Positions 1 to 5,531 of a stretch of 6,717 bases of DNA are shown here, in pieces (position 1 is the first letter of the stretch; the number at the start of each line of letters is the position of its first letter). The stretch covers positions 1-6,717 of the forward strand of contig JALOTU010000159.1 in NCBI GenBank assembly GCA_025457725.1, given 5' to 3'. Below the pieces are notes generated by a model, which was given only the letters and a program-made list of their open reading frames with translations, was not told where the DNA came from and did no database searches. This DNA is from Verrucomicrobiota bacterium. GTDB lineage: Bacteria; Verrucomicrobiota; Verrucomicrobiia; Limisphaerales; DSYF01. Made by a program: the position numbers and the translations under genes.

Positions 1-117
1 AGACGGGGAGGAAGGCATCAACAGGGAGGCAGCCGTTACTGCCCAAGCACGCCGATACAAAAGAAAAGCACCAGCATACAATACGAACTCCCCGCCCCAT
101 GAGATCCTCACCGGCCT

Positions 118-753
118 ATGAATGAACAGCATCCCCTGACGCAGGCCATCATTGCGGGCAAACGCAAAGAGGTTCCCGATTTGGTTCAACAGTGCCTCAC
201 CGCCGGCGAGTCGGCGAAGGACATCGTCGAAAACCGGCTGGTGCCGGGCATGGCCATCGTGGGTGAGAAGTTCAAGCGGAACGAGATTTTCGTGCCGGAA
301 ATGCTGATCGCGGCACGGGCAATGAAGGAGGCGCTGCGGGTGCTCGAACCGCAACTGGTGGCGGCGGGCGTCAAGCCCGAGCACACGGCGGTGATCGGCA
401 CGGTGGAAGGTGATTTGCACGACATCGGCAAGAATCTCGTCGCCATGATGTGGAAGGGCGCGAACATGGAGGTGATCGACTTGGGCGTGAACGTGCCGGC
501 CGCGAAGTTTGTCGAGGCGGTCCAACAGCACAAGCCCAAGCTCGTGGGGCTCTCCGCCCTCCTGACCACTACCATGCCGGCGATGCGCGAAACCGTGAAG
601 GCCATCCGCGGGACCGGCTCGACGGCGAAGGTTGTCGTGGGCGGCGCCCCCATCACGCAGGAGTTCGCCCGCGAAATCGGGGCCGACGGTTACTCGCCCG
701 ACGCGGGCAGCGCGGTGGATACGGCCATGGAGCTGTTGCGGGCCCGGAACTGA
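118..753 (+). CDS. Corrinoid (B12-binding) protein of a methyltransferase system
   Basis: This is the cobalamin-carrying subunit of a three-part methyltransferase system (MtaC/MtbC/MttC type). In the family, a methyl group taken from a substrate sits on the corrinoid cobalt and is passed to a second methyltransferase. The 211 residues match the usual length. An N-terminal helical cap domain spans about residues 5-88, with the family-typical GEKFKRNEIFVPEM. A Rossmann-like B12 domain follows from about residue 90. The cobalt-ligand signature DxHxxG is intact as D99-L-H101-D-I-G104, so H101 is the predicted lower ligand. The later cofactor-contact stretches GLSALLTTTM (about 142-151) and VVGGAPIT (about 172-179) are present. 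No Shine-Dalgarno sequence precedes the ATG. Its ATGA overlaps the stop of a frame open from the window edge, so coupling to an upstream gene is possible. The downstream methyltransferase start lies 14 nt after the stop. The exact methyl donor cannot be read from this subunit. Confidence 0.95.
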   Translation: MNEQHPLTQAIIAGKRKEVPDLVQQCLTAGESAKDIVENRLVPGMAIVGEKFKRNEIFVPEMLIAARAMKEALRVLEPQLVAAGVKPEHTAVIGTVEGDLHDIGKNLVAMMWKGANMEVIDLGVNVPAAKFVEAVQQHKPKLVGLSALLTTTMPAMRETVKAIRGTGSTAKVVVGGAPITQEFAREIGADGYSPDAGSAVDTAMELLRARN

Positions 754-756
754 TTC

Positions 757-760
757 GGAG
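757..760 (+). promoter_or_regulatory. Ribosome binding site deciding the original methyltransferase start
   Basis: GGAG sits 7 nt before the ATG at 768. No comparable site precedes 829, so ribosomes are expected to initiate at 768 and then run into the wrong frame. Confidence 0.6.
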
Positions 761-767
761 CCCGGAC

Positions 768-830
768 ATGGATCGTCCGTTTTACCTCGACCTCGCCGGA
801 TCCGGACTGCGCATGCCCATCGGCACGCAT
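768..830 (+). pseudogene. Out-of-frame original N-terminus of the methyltransferase
   Basis: The ATG at 768 lies 14 nt after the corrinoid stop and has GGAG at 757-760 with a 7-nt spacer. This is one of the best ribosome sites in the window. It encodes MDRPFYLDLAGSGLRMPIG followed by TH, which resembles the N-terminus of the URO-D-type methyltransferases as I remember them. This is frame 3, whereas the rest of the enzyme is in frame 1. Beyond about 830 the frame-3 product becomes Gly/Arg-rich nonsense ending at 1253. From memory, relatives continue after PIGT with a short segment (LVLHE...DPEAIL-like) before the RDGGRLG stretch. A lost stretch of length 2 mod 3, of the order of 40 nt, would explain both the missing residues and the frame change. 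The missing length is an inference. Confidence 0.65.
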
Positions 831-1761
831 GCGGGACGGCGGGCGGTTGGGCCGGGTCGTGGAGGATGCGGCGCGGCGGTTTCGTTGCCCGCTCGCTCTT
901 CCCTTGATGGATCTCAAGCTCGAAAAGGAAGCCCTGCTGCTGGCACGGGGCGTCGCACCGGCACAGGTGAACACCCACCATTTCACCGAGATGCCGGAGG
1001 AGGACGGACCGTTCGCCCTGACCGCGAACATGGAGGCGGTTTGCGACGCCATCCGCTACATCGACACGCAAACCGACCTCGTTGCGGTGGGCATGGGCAT
1101 TGGCCCCTTCTCGCTGATGACGAAGCTGATCTCCGATCCGATTACCCCGGTGTTCCTGGCCGGCACGGGCATCACGGCGGAGGAGGAATTGGAAGTGGCG
1201 CTGGTGGAGCGGTTGCTCGCCATGGCGAGCCGGGTCATCCAGGAGTATCTTGAGGCGCAGATGGCAGCCGGCGCCGAGGCGATCATCCTGTGCGAGCCGG
1301 CCGCCAACAAGGTGTTCTTCTCCCCCAACCAACTGGCCGGGAGCTACGAGGTGTTTGATCGCTACGTGATGCAGTTCAACCGAGTCATCCGGGAGCAACT
1401 GCGGAATCGGGGAGTGGACCTGATTTTCCACGACTGCGGGGAGCTGCTCGACGGCATGGTGGAACGCTTTGCGAGCCTGGACCCGGCGATCCTGAGCCTG
1501 GGCAGCTCGCGGCTGTTGTGGGAGGACGCGGCGCTGGTGCCGAAAACGACGGTGCTCTACGGCAACCTGCCGACCAAGCAGTTCTACTCGGATGAACTGA
1601 TGAGCGTCGCGAAAGTGCAACAGCTCTCGCGCGACTTGTTGCGGCGGATGCGCGAGTCCGGGCATCCGTTCATCCTGGGAAGCGAATGCGACATCCTCAG
1701 CGTTCCGGGCTCGGAACAGACCATCCAGGCCAAGGTGGCCGCCTTCCTCGAGGAAGACTGA
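829..1761 (+). CDS. Zinc methyltransferase of the uroporphyrinogen decarboxylase fold (MtaA/MtbA/CmuA-like), N-terminus probably disrupted
   Basis: This is a URO-D-superfamily TIM-barrel protein placed next to a corrinoid protein, so methyl transfer between corrinoid and a thiol is far likelier than heme synthesis. The zinc motif HxC...C described for MtaA/MtbA is present as H201-D-C203 (in FHDCGELL) and C287 (in GSECDI), numbered from 829. Other family-like stretches are ALPLMDLKLEKEALL (about 23-37) and LCEPAANKVFFSP (about 154-166). The 310 residues are about 25-30 fewer than I would expect. The ATG at 829 has no ribosome site, and the protein begins abruptly inside RDGGRLGRVVEDAARR. It is nevertheless the first start codon in this frame after the corrinoid gene's stop. 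A better start at 768 with GGAG reads in another frame (see the separate entry). The body is intact with no internal stop. It may be a recent frameshift mutant, a sequencing or assembly error, or a truncated but translated protein. Confidence 0.85.
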   Translation: MRDGGRLGRVVEDAARRFRCPLALPLMDLKLEKEALLLARGVAPAQVNTHHFTEMPEEDGPFALTANMEAVCDAIRYIDTQTDLVAVGMGIGPFSLMTKLISDPITPVFLAGTGITAEEELEVALVERLLAMASRVIQEYLEAQMAAGAEAIILCEPAANKVFFSPNQLAGSYEVFDRYVMQFNRVIREQLRNRGVDLIFHDCGELLDGMVERFASLDPAILSLGSSRLLWEDAALVPKTTVLYGNLPTKQFYSDELMSVAKVQQLSRDLLRRMRESGHPFILGSECDILSVPGSEQTIQAKVAAFLEED

Positions 1762-1775
1762 CCAAGGGGCTTGGA

Positions 1776-1796
1776 TGCCGGAACCACCATCCGGCA
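1776..1796 (+). terminator. Small hairpin after the methyltransferase gene
   Basis: TGCCGGA (1776-1782) and TCCGGCA (1790-1796) form a perfect 7-bp stem with a 7-nt loop, beginning 15 nt after the stop codon. No T-run follows, so this is not a canonical intrinsic terminator. It could protect the mRNA 3' end or mark a Rho-dependent end. The rest of the gap up to 2037 shows only purine-rich sequence and no convincing gene. A TTG-started frame from 1771 runs into the lipoprotein gene, but its first 89 codons do not look like protein. Confidence 0.3.
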
Positions 1797-2002
1797 CGAC
1801 TGGAACTTCCCGGCAGGAATCGATGAGGCGCCCGAAGCACTCCTTACGTCGTGCGCCACAGGGCTGGGGCAGGGAAACGGTTCCGGGGCGCTAGGCGCGA
1901 AGGAGTCTCTCGCCGGATTCCCTCCCTGTGATGCAGGAACGGGGAGGACCGAGGAGAGGAGGCAACAACCAACCGTGCGCGCATGCGAGTCCCGCCGCGG
2001 CA

Positions 2003-2030
2003 TTGACTTCCCGTGGTCCATTGCATACAC
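2003..2030 (+). promoter_or_regulatory. Candidate promoter for the lipoprotein gene
   Basis: TTGACT at 2003-2008 matches the -35 consensus at 5 of 6 positions. About 15-17 bp further lie weak -10 candidates within GCATACACG (CATACA 2024-2029 or TACACG 2026-2031, each 3 of 6). Transcription would then begin at or just before the ATG at 2038, giving a leaderless or near-leaderless mRNA. This agrees with the absence of a Shine-Dalgarno sequence. Confidence 0.35.
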
Positions 2031-2037
2031 GGTCCGT

Positions 2038-2589
2038 ATGAAACATTGTCTCTGGATCGCTCTTGCCGTGGTTGCCGTGTGGGTCTCGGGTTGTTCGTCG
2101 GTGCCCACCCGGGTGGACAAGGGGCCTGTCCGCGCCAGCACCTTCTCCTTCATGCCGTCCAAGGCTCCCGCCGGCGCGGTATCGACCCAGAAGCGCCAGG
2201 AGGCGCATCAGATGATTCAAGCGGCCATCAGCAGGGACCTGGCGCAGAAGGGACTCAAACAGGTGGCGACCGGCGGCGAGGTGCAGGTGGGTTACCTGGT
2301 CGTGGTGGCCGGCAACGCCACCACCATCACCTATGATGAGTACTTCGGATACGGACGGGATGCGGCGGCGCTTTCCGAGAAGGCGCACAAGGCATTGGCC
2401 GAAAAGAAGAGCCGGGACTATTTCGAGGTGGGCGCGCTGGTGATCGACGTGGTGGGCCGCAAGGATTCCGAGCTTCTGTATCGTTCCTACGAACTGACCG
2501 ACCTCCAGAAGGCGAATCCGGAAAACCGGGACGTCCGCATCAACGGTCTCGTGTCCGCCTGCCTGGCCGATTTGAAAGTGGCGCCCTGA
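2038..2589 (+). CDS. Lipoprotein, DUF4136-like
   Basis: This is a 183-residue predicted outer-membrane lipoprotein of unknown function. The ATG at 2038 is chosen because it opens a textbook lipoprotein signal: MKH, a hydrophobic core of about residues 4-16, then the lipobox V16-S-G-C19. C19 would be lipidated. Serine at +2 argues against inner-membrane retention in organisms with a standard Lol system. The mature part resembles DUF4136 proteins. It has an early F-x-F strand (STFSFMPS, about 36-43), a helix with RDLAQKGLKQV (about 70-80), a VQVGYLVVVAG strand, then YFEVGALVIDVVGRKDSELLYRSYE, and a C-terminal helix. The same frame is open upstream to a TTG at 1771, but that extension lacks protein character and would bury the signal peptide. 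No functional partner is obvious, since it is flanked by a C1 module and a convergent pterin enzyme. Confidence 0.85.
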   Translation: MKHCLWIALAVVAVWVSGCSSVPTRVDKGPVRASTFSFMPSKAPAGAVSTQKRQEAHQMIQAAISRDLAQKGLKQVATGGEVQVGYLVVVAGNATTITYDEYFGYGRDAAALSEKAHKALAEKKSRDYFEVGALVIDVVGRKDSELLYRSYELTDLQKANPENRDVRINGLVSACLADLKVAP

Positions 2590-2711
2590 GGGCGGATCCG
2601 CGGAGACACAACCCCAACACCGGACGAATACAGCGGACGGACGGGCATCGCGGTTCCGGCGCGTTCGGGGCGCACCATCACAGGAGCGGCACACAGAAGG
2701 CGTGAATCCGT

Positions 2712-2740
2712 GTCCGGCCCTGGCCCGGACCAGGTTATTC
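2712..2740 (+). terminator. Possible terminator between convergent genes
   Basis: GTCCGG (2712-2717) and CCGGAC (2725-2730) form a 6-bp stem around a 7-nt loop. The T-rich stretch GGTTATTCTT follows. It lies between the lipoprotein gene (ends 2589) and the convergent dehydratase gene (ends 2755). The T-tract is imperfect and the distance from the lipoprotein stop is long. The remaining gap 2590-2711 shows nothing I can name beyond a 10-bp palindrome GCGGATCCGC at 2592-2601. Confidence 0.35.
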
Positions 2741-2754
2741 TTCCGGGTTCCGGT

Positions 2755-3030
2755 TCAGAGGCGGTCGAACAGCTTGGCGAGTTTGAAATCGGCCGGCGTC
2801 AACCCGCCTTGATCGTGCGTCGTCAGCACCAGTTTCACCTTGTTCCAGCGGATGTCGATGTCCGGATGATGCCAGGCATGCTCGGCCTTTTCAGCCACCT
2901 TGTTGACAAACCGGACGGCTGCGGGGAAATCCTTGAACACGAAGGTTCGCAGGATGGTGGATTCCTGCTGTTTCCAGTCCGGTATGGACTTGAGCGCCTT
3001 CTTGATCTCATTAGCTTTCAGCTTGGGCAT
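2755..3030 (-). CDS. phhB: Pterin-4a-carbinolamine dehydratase
   Basis: This is a 91-residue enzyme of the PCD/DCoH family. It dehydrates 4a-hydroxytetrahydrobiopterin-type carbinolamines, the product of aromatic amino acid hydroxylases, so that the pterin can be recycled. It acts in the cytoplasm. The active-site pattern is complete: E50-x3-H54-H55-P56, then W62, H72 and D81, with the family spacing. H54, H55 and H72 correspond to the catalytic histidines. The length is typical and the chain is complete. The start MPKLKANEI at 3030 is the natural one, although no clear Shine-Dalgarno sequence precedes it. It stands alone, divergent from the zinc-ribbon gene and convergent with the lipoprotein gene. 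No hydroxylase gene is present, so its substrate here is unknown. Such orphan copies have been linked in the literature to molybdopterin metabolism, but nothing here tests that. Confidence 0.95.
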   Translation of the reverse strand: MPKLKANEIKKALKSIPDWKQQESTILRTFVFKDFPAAVRFVNKVAEKAEHAWHHPDIDIRWNKVKLVLTTHDQGGLTPADFKLAKLFDRL

Positions 3031-3123
3031 GGGTTACCAATGCCATAGAAATCCCCGGACGTCACGGACGGATCACTTCACGCCGGTTTTTTCAACGGTT
3101 TGTGGCTGCACCGATCGACGGGC

Positions 3124-3132
3124 TGATATACC
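3124..3132 (+). promoter_or_regulatory. Candidate extended -10 promoter for the zinc-ribbon gene
   Basis: TGATATACC fits the extended -10 pattern TGnTATAAT, with the hexamer TATACC matching at 4 of 6. No good -35 hexamer lies at the right distance. Transcription would start about 8-12 nt before the ATG at 3148, and no ribosome site intervenes. The gap 3031-3123 also contains a run of six T at 3087-3092 of unknown role. Confidence 0.3.
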
Positions 3133-3147
3133 TTGCTGCGACAAACG

Positions 3148-3393
3148 ATGCCGATCTACGAATACGAAGTTTGCGAAGGGGACTGCAGGGTCTGTGGCGG
3201 GAGGTTCACCCTGATGCGCCCCCTGAGCGCCAGGCCCCTGACCCGGTGCCCGGCGTGCAAGAAGCCCGTGCGCAAGGTGTTTTCGTCGTTCAGTTCCCCC
3301 ATCAAGCTCAAGCCGCTCTCGATCACCGACGCCAAGAAAGCCGGGTTTACCGTGTTGAAAAGGAGCGGCAAGGGCGAATACGAGCGGCAATAA
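3148..3393 (+). CDS. FmdB-like small zinc-ribbon protein
   Basis: This is an 81-residue protein of the FmdB/CxxC_CxxC zinc-ribbon family. These are often annotated as putative regulators, but the biochemical role is unproven. The diagnostic opening MPIYEYEV sets the start at 3148. An in-frame TTG at 3133 would add only MLRQT and is rejected. Two Cys pairs form the ribbon: C13-x2-C16 (DCRVCGG) and C34-x2-C37 (RCPACKK). A third cysteine at C9 precedes the first pair. The tail is basic, with KPLSITDAKKAGFTVLKR, and ends in KGEYERQ. The hydrophobic-poor chain has no membrane segment, so it is cytoplasmic and could bind nucleic acid or a protein partner. It is divergent from the dehydratase gene. 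A 173-bp gap separates it from the next gene, so it is probably not in that operon. Confidence 0.85.
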   Translation: MPIYEYEVCEGDCRVCGGRFTLMRPLSARPLTRCPACKKPVRKVFSSFSSPIKLKPLSITDAKKAGFTVLKRSGKGEYERQ

Positions 3394-3528
3394 CCGGATT
3401 CCACCCTTCACAGTTGGCGCCGAACCCCTGCCTCGGGAAGGTGCAATTCGCTCGCCAGAACCGCTGCACAGGTCCATTGTGCCCCCATACGGACATCCAT
3501 GGGGAACGCCTTCAAATCCAGGCAGCCC

Positions 3529-3550
3529 CCATGAGGTCTCCATGAGGTCT
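3529..3550 (+). repeat. Exact 11-bp tandem duplication
   Basis: CCATGAGGTCT occurs twice without spacer, at 3529-3539 and 3540-3550. It lies 16 nt before the start codon of the coiled-coil gene, just upstream of its AAGGA ribosome site. Each copy carries an ATG that is not used. The length is not a multiple of three, which fits non-coding leader sequence. Confidence 0.9.
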
Positions 3551-3556
3551 GACAGC

Positions 3557-3561
3557 AAGGA
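3557..3561 (+). promoter_or_regulatory. Ribosome binding site of the coiled-coil gene
   Basis: AAGGA with a 5-nt spacer precedes the ATG at 3567. It supports this start over the two ATGs in the tandem repeat just upstream. Confidence 0.55.
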
Positions 3562-3566
3562 TCGGC

Positions 3567-5531
3567 ATGAGTGAAATCGAGCTCATTCAAGTTACGCTGT
3601 CCAAAGCGGCGCGGTTGAGGCGGCTTCAACGGGGGTTGCGCGGCTTGTGGTCGGGACTGTTCATCGGCGCCTGCGCCTGGCTGCTGGCGCTGGGGCTTTA
3701 CAAACTTCTCCCGTTCCCGTTCTCCACCGTGTTGCTGGCGGGCGCCTTCGCGGCGGCCTGCCCGGTGATTGGGTTTGTTCTCGGAGGCTGGAGGCGCGAA
3801 CCGCTGTCCGTCACGGCCTGTTGGCTGGATCTTCAGGAAGGGCTCAAGGAGCGGCTGAGCACGGCGATGGAATTGTCGAAGGCGGAACGCGCCGGCCCGT
3901 GGCGCGATCTGGTTCTGGCCGACGCGGCCGGCCATGCCGGCCGACTGCGCGAGCGTCGGCTGGTTCAATTCCGCCTGCCGCGGCTCGCCCGCTGGACGGT
4001 GTTGATCCTCGCCGTGGGTTTCGGATTGGGATTCGTTCCCGAATACCGAACCGAACGCTTCAAGCAGGAACAGACAAACGCCGCTCGCATCGAGGAGGTG
4101 GGGAGGCACCTGGATCAACTCACCCGGCGTGAGCTGGTACAGCGCCCACCGGTCAACGAGGGGGTGAAGCAGGCGCTGGAGGCGGCCAATGCGTTGGGCC
4201 AGGAATTCCAGAAGGCCACGCTCACCCGCAGCGAGGCGCTCCAGGGCATCTCCACCATGCAGGACAAGCTCAAGCAGCAACTGGACGAGTTCGGGAAAGA
4301 ACCCGGTCTCAAACGGTTGCAACAGGCCGCGCATTCCCAGCCCCATGCCAGCCAGACAAGCGCCGCGTCCACGCAAAAGCAGATGGAAGCCCTCCAAAAA
4401 CAGCTCGGCTCCACCAAGCCGGATCCAGAAAAAATGCAGCAAATGCAGCAGCAGCTGGATCAGTTGCAACAGAAGGCGCGCGATCTGGCAAGCAAGGGCG
4501 GTGGCAGCGATGCCGAACGCGCCCAGATGGCGCAGTCGCTTGCCTCCTTGTCCGCCCAGGCGGCGGACCTGGGCATGAGCCTGCCCGACCTGGAGGCGGC
4601 CATCCAGGCGCTCGCGGCCAATCAGGCCGACCTGTTCCTGCAAAACCTTGCCGCCGCCACCACGGATCTCGAAAAGCTCAAGCAGGCCGCCCAGAAAATG
4701 CAGCAGCTCCAGGCACAGATGCAGAAGCTGGGCAAAGACCTCGCCGAGCAACTCGAGAACGGCCAGGCCGACATGGCCCAGCAGACCCTCGACAAGATGA
4801 TGCAGCAGCTGCAATCAGCCGGGTTGACACCCGAGGAACTGCAAAGGCTGATGGAGGAGGTCGCCAATGCCGTGGATCCCGCCAGCCCTTACGGCGCAGC
4901 CGCCCAGCACCTCAAACAAGCCGCCCAACAAATGAAGCAGGGCGACAAAACCGGCGCCTCCCAGTCCCTGGCCAACGCGAAGAAGGAGCTGGAGAATCTG
5001 ATGCAGCAGTTCGGGGACGCCCAGTCGCTGATGGCCGCCATGGAGGCCATGAAGGAGGCGTCCATGTGCATCGCCAGCGGCCAGAAGTGGGGCCTGTGCG
5101 GTAATTGCAACGGCCGGGGCTGCGGCATGTGCCGGGGCCGCAGCTGGGGCCAGGGCGGCAAACCCGGAAGCGGGGTCGGCACCTGGGCCGACGAAAGCAG
5201 CGGTTGGATGTATGACGGTTCATGGTCGGACCTGGTGGACAACTCCGGCGTGATGCGGCCGGACATGGATCCGCGCGGCATCAGTGATCGTGGCGAAGGC
5301 GAGTTGAATCCCAACCTGGATCCCAGCAAGATCCCCGGCCAGTTCTCGCCCGGCGGCCCCATGCCCAGCATCAGTCTGAAGGGCGTGAGCATCAAGGGGA
5401 CGAGTCAGATCCAGTTTCATGAGGCCGCGACCGCGGCGCAGGCCGACGCCGCCAGCGCCGTGAACCAGGACAAGGTCCCCCGCTCCTACCAGGGAGCGGT
5501 GAAGGATTATTTCGACGATTTGAAACAATGA
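3567..5531 (+). CDS. Large membrane-anchored Gln-rich coiled-coil protein with a CxxCxGxG pair, MoxR partner
   Basis: This 654-residue protein has no assigned function. Its N-terminus is basic (RLRRLQRGLRG), followed by membrane helices at about 27-47 and 52-74. A loop with EPLSVTACWLDLQEGLKERLSTAMEL (80-103) recalls DUF4175-like proteins. A third helix lies at about 142-158. By the positive-inside rule, everything after about 160 would be outside the cytoplasm. Residues about 165-500 are helical and rich in Gln, Ala, Lys and Met (KMQQMQQQLDQLQQ), a likely coiled coil. C511-x2-C514 and C519-x2-C522 form two adjacent CxxCxGxG units like half of a DnaJ zinc domain. A Gly/Ser/Pro-rich segment follows, and the end VPRSYQGAVKDYFDDLK resembles the C-terminus of comparable planctomycete and verrucomicrobial proteins. 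Its stop overlaps the MoxR start (ATGA), implying coupled translation and a shared task, probably in envelope or protein-complex assembly. Function and topology are inference. Confidence 0.85.
   Translation: MSEIELIQVTLSKAARLRRLQRGLRGLWSGLFIGACAWLLALGLYKLLPFPFSTVLLAGAFAAACPVIGFVLGGWRREPLSVTACWLDLQEGLKERLSTAMELSKAERAGPWRDLVLADAAGHAGRLRERRLVQFRLPRLARWTVLILAVGFGLGFVPEYRTERFKQEQTNAARIEEVGRHLDQLTRRELVQRPPVNEGVKQALEAANALGQEFQKATLTRSEALQGISTMQDKLKQQLDEFGKEPGLKRLQQAAHSQPHASQTSAASTQKQMEALQKQLGSTKPDPEKMQQMQQQLDQLQQKARDLASKGGGSDAERAQMAQSLASLSAQAADLGMSLPDLEAAIQALAANQADLFLQNLAAATTDLEKLKQAAQKMQQLQAQMQKLGKDLAEQLENGQADMAQQTLDKMMQQLQSAGLTPEELQRLMEEVANAVDPASPYGAAAQHLKQAAQQMKQGDKTGASQSLANAKKELENLMQQFGDAQSLMAAMEAMKEASMCIASGQKWGLCGNCNGRGCGMCRGRSWGQGGKPGSGVGTWADESSGWMYDGSWSDLVDNSGVMRPDMDPRGISDRGEGELNPNLDPSKIPGQFSPGGPMPSISLKGVSIKGTSQIQFHEAATAAQADAASAVNQDKVPRSYQGAVKDYFDDLKQ

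Noticed and set aside
77..82. TACAAT as a -10 box before the corrinoid gene
   Set aside because: The hexamer is good, but the -35 position holds only a half-match (GATACA). The region may also be the end of an upstream gene.
751..829. Readthrough of the corrinoid TGA into the methyltransferase, since both share one frame with no stop between
   Set aside because: The linker translation is not protein-like, and no selenocysteine-type signal was recognised. Shared frame has a one-in-three chance, and the frameshift explanation fits better.
450..1253. Long plus-strand frame across the corrinoid/methyltransferase junction
   Set aside because: Only its part from 768 to about 830 looks like protein. 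The rest is a Gly/Arg-rich shadow. I kept the short part as the displaced N-terminus.
1921..1947. CCTCCC...GGGAGG inverted repeat in a purine-rich stretch, as an extragenic palindromic element
   Set aside because: Only 6 bp pair, with a 15-nt loop, and outward pairing fails. This is too weak in a biased sequence.
3..1948. Shared 10-mer ACGGGGAGGA at 3-12 and 1939-1948, as a possible dispersed repeat
   Set aside because: Several 10-base matches are expected by chance in a window this size, and the flanks do not match.
1771..2037. TTG-started N-terminal extension of the lipoprotein gene
   Set aside because: The 89 extra residues lack protein-like composition and would hide the clear lipoprotein signal peptide starting at 2038.
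3408..4814. 468-codon open frame on the minus strand opposite the coiled-coil gene
   Set aside because: It is very rich in Leu and Gln because it reads the complement of CAG/CTG-rich codons. It has no domain, and the plus-strand gene is clearly the real one.
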